Origin: Motiliproteus sp965230735
Lineage (GTDB): Bacteria > Pseudomonadota > Gammaproteobacteria > Pseudomonadales > Balneatricaceae
Length of the DNA stretch: 64,000 nt
Assembly: GCF_965230735.1 (NCBI RefSeq)
Contig: NZ_OZ246016.1
Coordinates: 3,891,600 to 3,955,599 of the forward strand
Reading direction: 5' to 3'
Shown here: positions 25,870 through 35,581 of the stretch, piece by piece
Numbering within the stretch: position 1 is the stretch's first letter
Layout: each line of letters starts with the position of its first letter
Program-made: the position numbers and the translations under genes
The notes under the pieces: model-generated
Told to the model about the DNA's origin: nothing
Database searches by the model: none
What the model saw: the letters and a program-made list of their open reading frames with translations, nothing else

Positions 25870-26349
25870 ATGTCTCTGCCAGAGATTAAAACCATCCTTT
25901 ACACCACCTCGCTGAGCAAGCACACCCGTCCGGTGTTCCGTCAAGCCGTCAAGATGGCCGAACTCTACAACGCCAAGCTGGTGATGCTGCACGTGGTCGA
26001 GCCAATCGGCGAAACCGGTCAGGCCCTGATCCAGAACTACCTCGCTCCCGAGCTGATCAAGAATATGCACGACGAAGGTCTGGCCAAGGTCAAAGACAAC
26101 ATGAAGGACCGGGTCAAGGCGTTCTACGACGACGAGATGCAGGATATGGAACATCATCCTGACATCACCATCGAGCAGATCGTCGGCGAAGGTAACCGCT
26201 CCGACGAGATCGTCGAAGTCGCCAACGAAATAGACGCCGATATGATCCTGATGGGTTCCCACAACAGCCTGGGTCGCAGCAGCCGCACCACCCGCCAGGT
26301 GATCAAATATGCCAAGCGTCCGGTCATGGTTATACCGGTTAAGGGCTAA
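25870..26349 (+). CDS. Universal stress protein (UspA family)
   Basis: The 159-residue protein has the USP alpha/beta fold: an early ILYTTSLS strand, KLVMLHVVEP, then a charged helical middle, and DADMILMGSHNSLGRSSRTT with RPVMVIPV at the end. The GS-(9)-G-[ST] ATP-binding pattern is approximated by GSHNSLGRSSRTTRQVI. ATP binding is likely but not certain. A terminator follows, so it is monocistronic. Confidence 0.9.
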   Translation: MSLPEIKTILYTTSLSKHTRPVFRQAVKMAELYNAKLVMLHVVEPIGETGQALIQNYLAPELIKNMHDEGLAKVKDNMKDRVKAFYDDEMQDMEHHPDITIEQIVGEGNRSDEIVEVANEIDADMILMGSHNSLGRSSRTTRQVIKYAKRPVMVIPVKG

Positions 26350-26366
26350 GGCTCCGCGCTTCATCC

Positions 26367-26395
26367 AACCGGTCGTCCTGAGGCGACCGGTTTTT
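26367..26395 (+). terminator. Terminator after the universal stress gene
   Basis: AACCGGTCG-TCCTGAGG-CGACCGG followed by TTTTT forms a stable stem. Confidence 0.88.
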
Positions 26396-26441
26396 CTGCT
26401 CGTCCACGGCCGGCACGGCTGAGATACAACGGAACGTCTCC

Positions 26442-27335
26442 ATGACCGCCACCAGCTGGGCGCTGACCGAGCGCATCTTTCTGACCGTTTTTCCACTGTT
26501 CGTGATCGTGCTCTGCGGTTACCTGTACGGTCGACGCCATCGCCCCGATATCGAATTCGCCAACCGCGCCAACATGGATATCTTTATCCCGGCGCTGATC
26601 TTTCACTCCATGGCGACCCAGACGTTCCCCCTGAGCCAATACCAGGACCTGGCCTTGGGCGGGTTGCTCGTTGTACTGGGTTCCGGCGTACTGCTTTATC
26701 CCATCGCCCGGCTGATGAAGCTGAATCTGAAAACCTTCCTGCCGCCGATGATGTTCAACAACACCGGTAACATGGGCATCCCGCTACTGGTGCTGGCCTT
26801 CGGTGAGCATGTACTTCCGGCCGCAGTGATTCTGTTTATTGTCGAAAACACCCTGCATATGAGCGTCGGCGCGATGATGCTCGATCGCAGTACCCGGCTG
26901 TTGAACCTGCTGAAGATGCCGATGATCATCGCCACCATTGCCGGGATCGGCTGGAGCCTGAGCGGCTGGCATCTGCCCAAGGCGGCGGCGCTACCGATCG
27001 AGATGCTGGGACAGATCTCGATTCCGCTGATGCTGTTCACCCTGGGGATTCGAATCGTCGAGGTCGGTTTCAAACATTGGCATCAGGGCGTGATCGGCGC
27101 CTTGCTTTGTCCGCTATCGGGGGTTCTGGTGGTGCTGATGGTTCAGCCCTGGCTGCAGCTTTCCGAGCTTCAGTTCAGCCTGCTGCTGGTGTTCGGCGCC
27201 CTGCCGCCGGCGGTGCTCAACTACATGATGGCCGAGCGCTATCAGCAACAACCCGAGCAGGTGGCTTCGATCGTACTGCTGGGGAATGTCGGCGCATTGC
27301 TGACGATTCCGCCGGTATTGGCGTTCGTGCTTTGA
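26442..27335 (+). CDS. AEC family permease
   Basis: This 297-residue membrane protein belongs to the auxin-efflux-carrier-like family, which includes malate and other organic-acid permeases. It has about ten hydrophobic segments. The family motif FNNTGNMGIPLLVLAFG (106-122) is clear, as is the C-terminal repeat with GALPPAVLNYMMAERY. The substrate cannot be told. It could export or import a small organic acid, in keeping with the nearby lactate genes, but it has its own terminator-separated unit. Confidence 0.88.
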   Translation: MTATSWALTERIFLTVFPLFVIVLCGYLYGRRHRPDIEFANRANMDIFIPALIFHSMATQTFPLSQYQDLALGGLLVVLGSGVLLYPIARLMKLNLKTFLPPMMFNNTGNMGIPLLVLAFGEHVLPAAVILFIVENTLHMSVGAMMLDRSTRLLNLLKMPMIIATIAGIGWSLSGWHLPKAAALPIEMLGQISIPLMLFTLGIRIVEVGFKHWHQGVIGALLCPLSGVLVVLMVQPWLQLSELQFSLLLVFGALPPAVLNYMMAERYQQQPEQVASIVLLGNVGALLTIPPVLAFVL

Positions 27336-27392
27336 TCCCGTCCCATTGGTGAAACCTGCCGGCTTAAACCGGCACTACCAACGACCGATCTG

Positions 27393-27887
27393 TCAGCGAG
27401 CAAAAACGATCGACAGAATCAGCGATTCCGTGCCTTCGTTTTCATCCCCCAGACCGGCGTTTGAGATATGTCCCAGCTCAAGCCTGAGCTGGGTTTCGGA
27501 AGACAGCTGATAATCGAGCATCAGGGCCGAATAAAATTCCACATCATGGTCAAGTTCCTGGCCCAGCTTGTCGGAACCTTGGTGATAATACCCGGCGGAA
27601 AAACTGATCCCGACTGCAAACTTGCGACCGAGCGGCACCTGCTTAAGCGCACCGACCCCCAGGTAATAATCGTCGGTATCCGACGCCAGCAGCTGCGCAT
27701 AGGGCCTGACATTCCAATACTGATCCATTGGCCCCCACTCGTAGGCGAGCTTGCCGGTGGCCAGCTGATCATCATCGAAGGCCCTCAAAGCCCCGGCCCC
27801 GACAACCCATCGGGATTCGGCGTAGGCCACACTGCCAAAGAGCGACGTCACCGCGGCCAGTACGATCAAAGCTAAGGTCTTCTGCAT
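27393..27887 (-). CDS. PagL-type lipid A 3-O-deacylase
   Basis: PagL is an outer-membrane beta-barrel that removes the 3-linked acyl chain of lipid A. The 164-residue precursor has a signal peptide (MQKTLALIVLAAVTSLFGSV, cleaved near AYA-E) and alternating barrel strands. His140, Ser142 (in GHISNAG) and Glu154 match the spacing of the Pseudomonas PagL triad (126/128/140). The ATG at 27887 has GGAGG upstream; an earlier in-frame start would bury the signal. It is convergent with the AEC gene. Confidence 0.85.
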   Translation of the reverse strand: MQKTLALIVLAAVTSLFGSVAYAESRWVVGAGALRAFDDDQLATGKLAYEWGPMDQYWNVRPYAQLLASDTDDYYLGVGALKQVPLGRKFAVGISFSAGYYHQGSDKLGQELDHDVEFYSALMLDYQLSSETQLRLELGHISNAGLGDENEGTESLILSIVFAR

Positions 27888-28132
27888 CGACTTCTCCTCC
27901 AAAAATACGCTGATGCAAATCAACCAGATTTCTAAGAAAGTGTAATACAACCACGCCAGTTAGCCCTTTGGGGTACGAAAACAAGGCTTTTCGACGATAT
28001 ATCGGTGTTCTGCATCGAAAATGTCATTTGTCTGAGCGTATGATTAACCTGATAGGATCTTCGGGCTCTGCCGTGCCGACCATCGCACCGATGCAGAGCT
28101 CTTTCGCCCATTCGCCAACCCTAGAGAGACCC

Positions 28133-29569
28133 ATGTTCCGTCGTACCAAGATCGTTACCACCCTCGGACCGGCCACCGACAAAGCCGACAACCTCAAAGC
28201 CCTGCTGCAGGCGGGCGCCAATGTCGTCAGATTGAATTTCTCCCACGGCAGTGCCGAGAATCACATCGAGCGTGCCGAGCAGGTGCGGGAGCTGGCTGCC
28301 GAGCTGGGTGTACAGGTGGCGATCCTGGGCGACCTTCAAGGCCCGAAAATCCGCATATCCACCTTTGCCGACGGTCCGATACAGCTTGAGATCGGCGACC
28401 GTTTTGAACTCGACAGCGCCCTGGCAGCCGGAACCGGCAACCAGCGGGCCGTGGGACTGGACTACAAAACCCTGCCGCAGGATCTGGAGCCCGGCGACCG
28501 CCTGCTGCTGGACGATGGCCGGGTACACCTGGACGTGGAAGCGATCGAAGACACCCGGGTCATCACCCGCGTCAGCCTGGGTGGAACGCTGTCGGACAAC
28601 AAAGGGATCAACAAGCTCGGCGGTGGACTCTCCGCCGCCGCCCTGACCGACAAGGACAAAGCCGACATCCAAACCGCCGCCAAGATCGGCGTCGACTATC
28701 TGGCCGTCTCCTTCCCCCGTACCCGCGACGATATCGACCTTGCCCGAACACTGGCCTCCGAAGCCGGTTTCGAGCCCAGTATCGTCGCCAAGGTTGAGCG
28801 GGCCGAAACGGTGCAGACCGAGCTGGCGATGGACGAAATCATCCTGGCTTCCGATGCAGTGATGGTGGCCCGCGGCGATCTGGGGGTCGAGATCGGCGAT
28901 GCCGAACTGGTGGGTGTGCAGAAACGTCTGATCCGCCGGGCCCGCCAACTCAACCGGGTGGTGATCACCGCCACCCAGATGATGGAATCGATGATCCAGA
29001 ACCCGATGCCGACCCGCGCCGAGGTGATGGATATCGCCAATGCCGTCCTCGATGGAACCGATGCGGTGATGCTGTCCGGTGAGACCGCCATGGGCGCCTA
29101 TCCGGTCGAGACGGTCAAAACCATGGCCGAAATCTGCCGGGGAGCCGAGAAGCACCCCAGCGTCAACGTCTCCAAGCACCGACTCGACAAGACCTTCACC
29201 GACATCACCGAGACGGTCGCGATGGCAACCATGTATGCCGCCAACCATCTGGAGGGCGTCAAGGCAATCATCGCCCTGACCGAATCGGGTAAGACCCCGC
29301 TGCTGCTGTCGAGGATCAGCTCCGGATTACCGATCTTCGCGCTGTCACGCGATACCGACACCCTAAACCGGGTCAGTCTGTATCGGGGCGTTCGACCGGT
29401 GCGGTTTGATTTCTGGGCCAGCGATATCGCGGTGGTGGCCGACAAAGCCCTGGAGCAGCTGAAGCAGCAGCACAACCTCAACAGCGGTGATATCGTGCTG
29501 GTTACCCACGGCGGCAACTATGCGCCCCAGTCGGGCACCAACAGCTGCAACGTGCTGACGGTGCGATAA
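28133..29569 (+). CDS. pyk: Pyruvate kinase
   Basis: Pyruvate kinase makes pyruvate and ATP from phosphoenolpyruvate. The 478-residue protein has the KIVTTLGPAT N-terminus, NVVRLNFSHGSAE, the metal/catalytic KVERAETVQTELAMDEI segment, ASDAVMVARGDLGVEI, and ITATQMMESMIQNPMPTRAE. The C-terminal regulatory domain is present. The ATG at 28133 is used because upstream in-frame sequence is unrelated to the family and AGAGAG precedes it. The ROK kinase gene follows 14 bases later. Confidence 0.96.
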   Translation: MFRRTKIVTTLGPATDKADNLKALLQAGANVVRLNFSHGSAENHIERAEQVRELAAELGVQVAILGDLQGPKIRISTFADGPIQLEIGDRFELDSALAAGTGNQRAVGLDYKTLPQDLEPGDRLLLDDGRVHLDVEAIEDTRVITRVSLGGTLSDNKGINKLGGGLSAAALTDKDKADIQTAAKIGVDYLAVSFPRTRDDIDLARTLASEAGFEPSIVAKVERAETVQTELAMDEIILASDAVMVARGDLGVEIGDAELVGVQKRLIRRARQLNRVVITATQMMESMIQNPMPTRAEVMDIANAVLDGTDAVMLSGETAMGAYPVETVKTMAEICRGAEKHPSVNVSKHRLDKTFTDITETVAMATMYAANHLEGVKAIIALTESGKTPLLLSRISSGLPIFALSRDTDTLNRVSLYRGVRPVRFDFWASDIAVVADKALEQLKQQHNLNSGDIVLVTHGGNYAPQSGTNSCNVLTVR

Positions 29570-29583
29570 GGGCTTAAAACAGA

Positions 29584-30489
29584 ATGCGGATTGGCATCGA
29601 CCTCGGCGGCACCAAAATAGAGATTGCAGCGCTAGACCCGCAGGGCCAACGCTGTTACGGCCAGCGTATCGCCACCCCCGCCGGGGATTACCTGGCCACG
29701 GTGGGAGCGATCGTCGAGCTGGTGCAAACCGCGGAATCCGAATTGGGCCAAGCAAGTTCGATAGGGGTCTGCATCCCGGGCACCCTGTCGCCGGACCACG
29801 GTCGGGTCAAGAACGCCAACTCGACCTGCCTGATCGGCCAACCACTGGATAAAGACCTGCAGAAGCGTTTGAAACGACCGGTCCGACTGGCCAACGACGC
29901 CGATTGTTTTACCCTGTCGGAAGCGATCGACGGGGCCGGCCAAGGCGCCCAATCGGTATTCGGGGTGATTCTGGGTACCGGGGTTGGAGGCGGAATCGTC
30001 CATCGCCAACAGCTGCTCAGTGGGCCGAATCGAATCGCCGGCGAATGGAGCCACAACCCGCTACCCTGGCTCTCGGAGCAGGATCAGCCCGCCCGGCACT
30101 GCTACTGCGGCAAGCACGGCTGTATCGAGACCTACCTGTCAGGCCCGGGCCTGTCGGCCGATCACCAGCAACGTCACGGTGAACGACTTAGCGTCGAGCA
30201 GCTGGTGCGTCAGGCCGGCGCCGGTAATCTTCAAGCCCAGGAGAGTTTGGGCCGCTATTACGATCGGCTGGCCCGCTCGCTGGCCAGCGTCATTAACCTG
30301 CTCGACCCGGACCTGATCGTGCTCGGCGGCGGGCTGTCCAATATCGAACAACTCTATAATGAGATTCCGGCCCGCTGGGGCGACTACGTGTTTTCTGATC
30401 GCGTCAACACCCGACTGGCAGCCGCACTACACGGCGATGCCAGCGGTGTTCGTGGAGCGGCCTGGTTATGGCCGCAACCGGACCAATAA
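29584..30489 (+). CDS. ROK family sugar kinase (fructokinase-like)
   Basis: The 301-residue protein has the ATP-binding IGIDLGGTKIE (3-13), the GTGVGGGI motif, and the zinc site HCYCGKHGCIETYLSG typical of ROK kinases. It is closest in layout to E. coli Mak (fructokinase) and NagK; the exact sugar is uncertain. It lies 14 bases after pyk and is probably co-transcribed, which links sugar entry to lower glycolysis. Confidence 0.88.
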   Translation: MRIGIDLGGTKIEIAALDPQGQRCYGQRIATPAGDYLATVGAIVELVQTAESELGQASSIGVCIPGTLSPDHGRVKNANSTCLIGQPLDKDLQKRLKRPVRLANDADCFTLSEAIDGAGQGAQSVFGVILGTGVGGGIVHRQQLLSGPNRIAGEWSHNPLPWLSEQDQPARHCYCGKHGCIETYLSGPGLSADHQQRHGERLSVEQLVRQAGAGNLQAQESLGRYYDRLARSLASVINLLDPDLIVLGGGLSNIEQLYNEIPARWGDYVFSDRVNTRLAAALHGDASGVRGAAWLWPQPDQ

Positions 30490-30494
30490 CCCGA

Positions 30495-31229
30495 CTACAC
30501 CAGCTGGCGCTGCTTCAGGAACTCGGCCATCCAGCCGGCCACGGTGACGGAGTCGATCTGCGGTGAGCCGGTCTGCAGTGTCTGCAAGCCCTGCTCTGCC
30601 GTCTCCGTCGGGATCGGTTCCCCTTTACGCAGCGCGACCAGATCGGTCTCGTAGGCCAGGTTGAATTCCGGATGGGCCTGCAGGGTCAGAATCCGGTTGT
30701 TGTAGAGCAGCCCGGCATAGGCGCAGAAATCCGACTCGGCGATCACGTCAGCCTGGACAGGCTTGTCCAACACCTGATCCTGGTGCATCGCGCTGATGGT
30801 GAAAGCCCCGTCGCTGGACAGGCCCGTTGAAATCGACGAGGCCGCATCGGTCAGCTGGTAACGGTGCAGCCCCACCCCCCAACCGCCCGGGTATTTGTCC
30901 ACCCGACCACCGAACGCCTCGGCAATAATCTGATGCCCGAAGCAGATTCCCACCATCGGCAACCCGGCTTTATCGATCTCCAGAATCAACTGTTTGAGTC
31001 GCTGCATCCAGGGCAGGTCCTGGTAGACGTTGAACTTGGAGCCGGTGATGATCCAGCCGTCACAAACCCGGGCTGCGTCAGGAAAGCGGTCGTCGCGTAC
31101 GTCGAAGATTTCATAGTCGAACGCCTCTCCGGCTTGCTCGAACAGGTCGATAAACATCTGCGCATAGGAGCCATACGACTCTAGCAGTTCATCGGGCGTA
31201 ATACCGGTCGCCAGAATCCCCAGCTTCAT
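30495..31229 (-). CDS. Class I glutamine amidotransferase-like protein
   Basis: The 244-residue protein is a lone class I GATase domain with the nucleophile elbow GICFGHQI (Cys96) and His186-Pro-Glu188, so the Cys-His-Glu triad is complete. It is the last gene of the minus-strand polyamine transporter block, 113 bases after the second permease. Such domains in polyamine clusters can hydrolyse gamma-glutamyl compounds, but this one is not a close PuuD match. The function is therefore inferred only broadly, as amide hydrolysis. Confidence 0.8.
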   Translation of the reverse strand: MKLGILATGITPDELLESYGSYAQMFIDLFEQAGEAFDYEIFDVRDDRFPDAARVCDGWIITGSKFNVYQDLPWMQRLKQLILEIDKAGLPMVGICFGHQIIAEAFGGRVDKYPGGWGVGLHRYQLTDAASSISTGLSSDGAFTISAMHQDQVLDKPVQADVIAESDFCAYAGLLYNNRILTLQAHPEFNLAYETDLVALRKGEPIPTETAEQGLQTLQTGSPQIDSVTVAGWMAEFLKQRQLV

Positions 31230-31342
31230 GCTTCACCTCATAATATCTTGATATCAATGGGGCGCAGTCGCTGAGCTCGGACAGCCCCATTCGTTAATGC
31301 TATCGGGTTGGATCCGGTCAGCCGTAATGACCGACCGATCCA

Positions 31343-32161
31343 TCAGTTTTCCGGCTGCGCCAGCAGCTTCTCCTGACGACGCAACTGCCACATCCCCAGA
31401 CCGACACCGATCGCCACGATCAGTATCATCAGGGTCGCCAACGCGTTGACCTCCGGCGAGACCCCCAAACGGACCTTGGAGAAAATCACCATCGGCAGAG
31501 TACTGTTACCCGGCCCGGAGACGAAGCTGGCGATAACCAGATCGTCCAGCGACAGTGTGAACGCCAGCAACCAACCGGAGATAATGGCCGGTGAAATCAA
31601 CGGCAGCGTCACCAGGAAGAACAGGTGCAGCGGTTTAGCCCCCAGATCCATCGCCGCCTCTTCCAGCGACTCGTCCATCGACGACAACCGGGCCTGCACG
31701 ATCACCGCCACGTAAGCCATACAGAAGGTGACATGGGCGATGATGATGGTGCTGGCACCCCGTCCGGACGGCCAACCGAACATCCCCTCCATCGCCACAA
31801 ACAGCAGCAGCAGCGACAGACCGGTGATAACTTCCGGCATCACCAACGGGGCGGTGACCCAGCCGGAGAAGATCATCTTGCCGCGGAACGGTCCCAACCG
31901 GCTCAGGGCGAACCCGGCCATGGTGCCCAAGACCACCGCCGCGGTGGCGCTGATAAAGGCGATCTTCACGCTCAGCAGCGCGGCATCGATGATCTGATCG
32001 TTGTTAAACAGCGACACATACCATTTCAGTGACCAGCCACCCCAGACGGTAACCAGCTTGGAGGCGTTGAAGCTGTAGACGATCAACGCGATGATCGGGG
32101 CATACAGGAAAACAAATCCCAGCGTCGCCGACGTATTCAGAAACAAGGAACGACGTTTCAT
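31343..32161 (-). CDS. potI: Putrescine/polyamine ABC transporter permease (PotI-like)
   Basis: The 272-residue inner-membrane protein has six hydrophobic segments and the cytoplasmic EAA loop EEAAMDLGAKPLHLFFLVTL, which docks on the ATPase. It begins with MKRRSLFLNTSATLGFVFLY. Its ATG overlaps the stop of the first permease by one base (TAATG), so the two are translationally coupled. Assignment to the PotI type rests on the whole cluster. Confidence 0.88.
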   Translation of the reverse strand: MKRRSLFLNTSATLGFVFLYAPIIALIVYSFNASKLVTVWGGWSLKWYVSLFNNDQIIDAALLSVKIAFISATAAVVLGTMAGFALSRLGPFRGKMIFSGWVTAPLVMPEVITGLSLLLLFVAMEGMFGWPSGRGASTIIIAHVTFCMAYVAVIVQARLSSMDESLEEAAMDLGAKPLHLFFLVTLPLISPAIISGWLLAFTLSLDDLVIASFVSGPGNSTLPMVIFSKVRLGVSPEVNALATLMILIVAIGVGLGMWQLRRQEKLLAQPEN

Positions 32162-33141
32162 TAGGCTGACTCCTCTTTGCCCTGAGCATTACGGATCAAC
32201 ATGATCGGCAACACCAGAATGATCAACATCATGATTGCCACCGCCGAGGCCATCGGCCAATCGCGGTTGAGGAAGAACTCATCCCAGAGCACCCGTCCGA
32301 TCATCAGCGTATCGGGGCTGCCCAACAGGGCCGGAATCACGAACTCACCGACGGCCGGGATAAACACCAGCAGACAGCCGGCCACGATACCCGGCAACGA
32401 CAACGGCAGGGTGATCAGGAAGAAGCTGGTCACCGGACGGCTGCCCAGGTCTTCGGCTGCTTCGAGCAGGGTCATATCGAGTTTTTCCAACGCGCTGTAG
32501 AGCGGCAGCACCATAAACGGCAGGTAGGTGTAGACGATCCCCAGGTAAACTGCGAAGTCGGTCTGCAGCATCGTCAGGGGTTCATCGATGATTCCCAGCC
32601 CCAACAAGATATCGTTGACCAGTCCGTTCTTCTTCAGGATGCCCATCCAGGCGTAAACACGCAGCAGGAACGAGGTCCAGAACGGCAGGATCACCAGCGC
32701 CAGCAACAGCGCCCGGGTCGAGCCGTTGGTGCGGGCCATCAGGTAGGCGATCGGGAACGCCACCAGCAGGGTAAAGAAGGTAGAGATCCCGGCAATCTTG
32801 ATCGAGCTGAGATAGGCATCCAGATAGAAGACGTCATCGAGCAGATAGAGATAGTTGCCCAGATTCAGCTTCAGAGTGATGTAAGCCTCCTCCATGTCCC
32901 CCACCCACTCGACCAGTGCGGTATAGGGCGGGATCGCGATCGCGGTTTCGGCCAGCGAGATCTTGAATACCACCAGGAAGGGCACGAAGAAGAACACCGC
33001 CAGCCACAGCATCGGTACGGCGATAACCGCCAACCGGCCCCAGCTGACGCGACGGAAGAAATTATATTTGGCCAGACCCTGGGTGATCGCGTCGACCGCC
33101 GCGACCGTGGGTCCGGTCTGAATCGGAGGTTTGCCACTCAT
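32161..33141 (-). CDS. potH: Putrescine/polyamine ABC transporter permease (PotH-like)
   Basis: The 326-residue permease has a cytoplasmic N-terminal extension, then about six membrane helices and the EAA motif LEAAEDLGSRPVTSFFLITL. It has the length and first-helix position of PotH. It overlaps the ATPase gene by four bases (ATGA) and the second permease by one, which shows a tightly coupled operon. Confidence 0.88.
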   Translation of the reverse strand: MSGKPPIQTGPTVAAVDAITQGLAKYNFFRRVSWGRLAVIAVPMLWLAVFFFVPFLVVFKISLAETAIAIPPYTALVEWVGDMEEAYITLKLNLGNYLYLLDDVFYLDAYLSSIKIAGISTFFTLLVAFPIAYLMARTNGSTRALLLALVILPFWTSFLLRVYAWMGILKKNGLVNDILLGLGIIDEPLTMLQTDFAVYLGIVYTYLPFMVLPLYSALEKLDMTLLEAAEDLGSRPVTSFFLITLPLSLPGIVAGCLLVFIPAVGEFVIPALLGSPDTLMIGRVLWDEFFLNRDWPMASAVAIMMLIILVLPIMLIRNAQGKEESA

Positions 33142-34301
33142 GATGTCAGTACCACGCTGCTTTCTTCGTCCCAGTGCAGGTAGACCCTGTCACCCCAGGT
33201 AAAGCGCTCGCCAATGCGACGATCGAAGTTGGGCTGGGTGATCCGCACCTCTTTGCCACTGGCCAGCTTGACCCGGAACAACGACAGACTCCCCATATAG
33301 GCGATATCTTCGATGGTGCCGCTCAGACAGTTGTCGCACTGGCCCGGATTTTCGTGGCTCAGACGAATCTTCTCCGGGCGGACCGCCACATGGACGATCT
33401 GATCCGGCGAACAGCTGATACCGTGGTTGATAAACAGGGTGCTGCCGGCTTCCTTGGATTTGATCCGCACGCTGTCCGGCTTGTCCTCGATCACCTTACC
33501 TTCGAACAGGTTGACCGAACCGATAAACTCGGCCACGAAGCGACTGCTGGGATACTCGTAGACATCGTGGGGCTCATCGGTCTGGACGATCACGCCGTGG
33601 TTCATCACCCCGATCCGGGTCGCCAGCGTCATCGCCTCTTCCTGGTCGTGGGTCACCACCACAAAGGTCACCCCCAGCTCCTCCTGAATATTCATCAGCT
33701 CGAACTGGGTCTCTTCACGCAGCTTCTTATCCAACGCCCCAAGCGGCTCATCCAGCAGCAGCAACTTGGGCCGCTTTACCAGCGCCCGTGCCAGTGCCAC
33801 CCGCTGTCGCTGACCACCACTGAGCTGACTGGGCTTACGACGCCCCAAATGGCCCAGCTGGACCATTTCCAGCATCTCAGCGACGCGCTGTTTGATCTCC
33901 GCTCTCGCAACGCCTTCGCGCTTTAGGCCGAAGGCAACATTGTCAGCCACGCTCAGGTGCGGAAACAACGCATAGCTCTGGAACATCATGTTGACCGGGC
34001 GCTTCCAGGGTTCCACTCCGGACATATCGACACCGTCGATCAGAATCCGCCCGGAGGTCGGACTCTCGAAACCCGCCAGCATCCGCAGCAGGGTGCTCTT
34101 GCCTGAGCCGGAACCACCCAGCAGGCAGAACAACTCATTTTTGTAGATATCCAGGGAGACATTATCGACGGCGGTAAACTCGCCGAACATCTTGGTCACA
34201 CCCTGAATCTGAAGAAAGGGTACCGCCCCCTCCTGCTTCCATACGGGGATCTCCTGCTGCGCGGGCGCAACTGCCGGCATCTCGGTTACAGCTGTACTCA
34301 T
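33138..34301 (-). CDS. potG: Polyamine ABC transporter ATPase (PotG-like)
   Basis: The 387-residue ATPase has Walker A GGSGSGKST, the Q-loop, the signature LSGGQRQRVALARAL, Walker B LLLLDEPLGALD and the switch His in VVVTHDQEEAM. A C-terminal TOBE-type regulatory domain follows from about residue 290. It powers polyamine import with PotF, PotH and PotI. A 188-base gap separates it from potF. Confidence 0.92.
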   Translation of the reverse strand: MSTAVTEMPAVAPAQQEIPVWKQEGAVPFLQIQGVTKMFGEFTAVDNVSLDIYKNELFCLLGGSGSGKSTLLRMLAGFESPTSGRILIDGVDMSGVEPWKRPVNMMFQSYALFPHLSVADNVAFGLKREGVARAEIKQRVAEMLEMVQLGHLGRRKPSQLSGGQRQRVALARALVKRPKLLLLDEPLGALDKKLREETQFELMNIQEELGVTFVVVTHDQEEAMTLATRIGVMNHGVIVQTDEPHDVYEYPSSRFVAEFIGSVNLFEGKVIEDKPDSVRIKSKEAGSTLFINHGISCSPDQIVHVAVRPEKIRLSHENPGQCDNCLSGTIEDIAYMGSLSLFRVKLASGKEVRITQPNFDRRIGERFTWGDRVYLHWDEESSVVLTS

Positions 34302-34489
34302 AACTTTGTCTCGAACGGAATGGCTGAAGGGGCGTACTAAGCAGCGAGAAAGAAGTGCTGATCAGCCCAAGAACGGGGCTTTTCGTACACCCGAGATCGA
34401 CTCGGAAACGGCTTGTTGCCCGATCGGCCCTGTATCTGATTAAAGATAACCGAGGAGACGACAGCTGCCTCCCCGGTTAAGCGAATGAC

Positions 34490-35581
34490 TTAACGACCGG
34501 TTTTAATATTGGTCCAGGCGCGGGTCAAGATGCGATCGTATTTGGAGGTATGGGCGTTCTGGGTGAAGAGGTTGGCTTTGACCTCTTCGCTCGGGTAGAT
34601 ACCCGGATCGTTCTTCACCTCGTCCAGCAGCAGCGGCTCAGCGGCGCTATTAGCGACAGCATAGAACACGTAGTTGGCGATGCCAGCGCCGGATTCAGCC
34701 CGCAGCAGGAAGTCGATCAGCTGGTGGGCTTCTTCAGGGTGGGGCGCATCGGCAGGAATCGCCAGCAGGTCAAACCAGGCTACGGTGCCCTCTTTCGGAA
34801 TGGCGTACTTGACGACGATACCCTGACCCGCTTCTTCGGCGCGACTAGCCGCCTGAAGCACGTCACCGTTATAGCCGACCGCCAGACAGATCTCACCGTT
34901 GGCCAGGTCGGAGATATATTTGCTGGAATTGAAGTAACGGTAGTTGGAACGCGCCTCGACCATCAAGGCCGTGGCTTTTTTCAGATCGGACTTCTTCTCT
35001 GAGTTGGGATCAAGCCCCAGGTAGTTCAGCGCGATCGACATCATCTCGGCGGGAGAATCCAGTAGCGCAATACCGCAATCGGCCAGTTTGGCGGCGACTT
35101 CCGGCTTGAAGATCAGATCCAGGCTGTTAGCCGGCATATCCCCCAGGCGCTCTTTGATCATCGCCTCGTTATAGCCCAGACCGATGGTGCCCCAAGCGTA
35201 GGGGACATTGTGACGGTTATCCGGATCATGGCCGGAGATCTTACCCGCCAGCACCTGATCGATATTGCCGACGTTGCTCAACTTAGAGCGGTCGATCTCC
35301 ATATAGACGCCGGCCTGAGCCTGACGCTCGAGGAAGGAGCCGGTCGGAACCACCACGTCATAACCGGAGCCGCCGGTCATCAGCTTGGCTTCAAGCACCT
35401 CATTGGAATCGTAGTAATCCAGATTAACCTTGATCCCGGTCTCCTGCTCAAACTGTGGAATCAGGGCCGGATCCATATAATCGGACCAGTTATAGAAGTT
35501 GACCACTTTCTGTTCGGCCATGGCCGAAGCGGACAATGAAAGGGCTACGGCGGCGGCGATCCCAAGAGTCTTGTTGTGCAT
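34490..35581 (-). CDS. potF: Putrescine-type periplasmic binding protein
   Basis: The 363-residue precursor has a signal peptide (MHNKTLGIAAAVALSLSASA, cleaved near AMA-E) and a type II binding-protein fold of the PotF/PotD/SpuD family: VVNFYNWSDYMDP at the mature N-terminus, then YDVVVPTGSFLERQ and VPYAWGTIGLGYN. Trp and Asp/Glu residues in these segments form the polyamine site in relatives. The ATG at 35581 has GGAG upstream; an earlier in-frame start would spoil the signal. It is the first gene of the minus-strand transporter block. Confidence 0.92.
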   Translation of the reverse strand: MHNKTLGIAAAVALSLSASAMAEQKVVNFYNWSDYMDPALIPQFEQETGIKVNLDYYDSNEVLEAKLMTGGSGYDVVVPTGSFLERQAQAGVYMEIDRSKLSNVGNIDQVLAGKISGHDPDNRHNVPYAWGTIGLGYNEAMIKERLGDMPANSLDLIFKPEVAAKLADCGIALLDSPAEMMSIALNYLGLDPNSEKKSDLKKATALMVEARSNYRYFNSSKYISDLANGEICLAVGYNGDVLQAASRAEEAGQGIVVKYAIPKEGTVAWFDLLAIPADAPHPEEAHQLIDFLLRAESGAGIANYVFYAVANSAAEPLLLDEVKNDPGIYPSEEVKANLFTQNAHTSKYDRILTRAWTNIKTGR

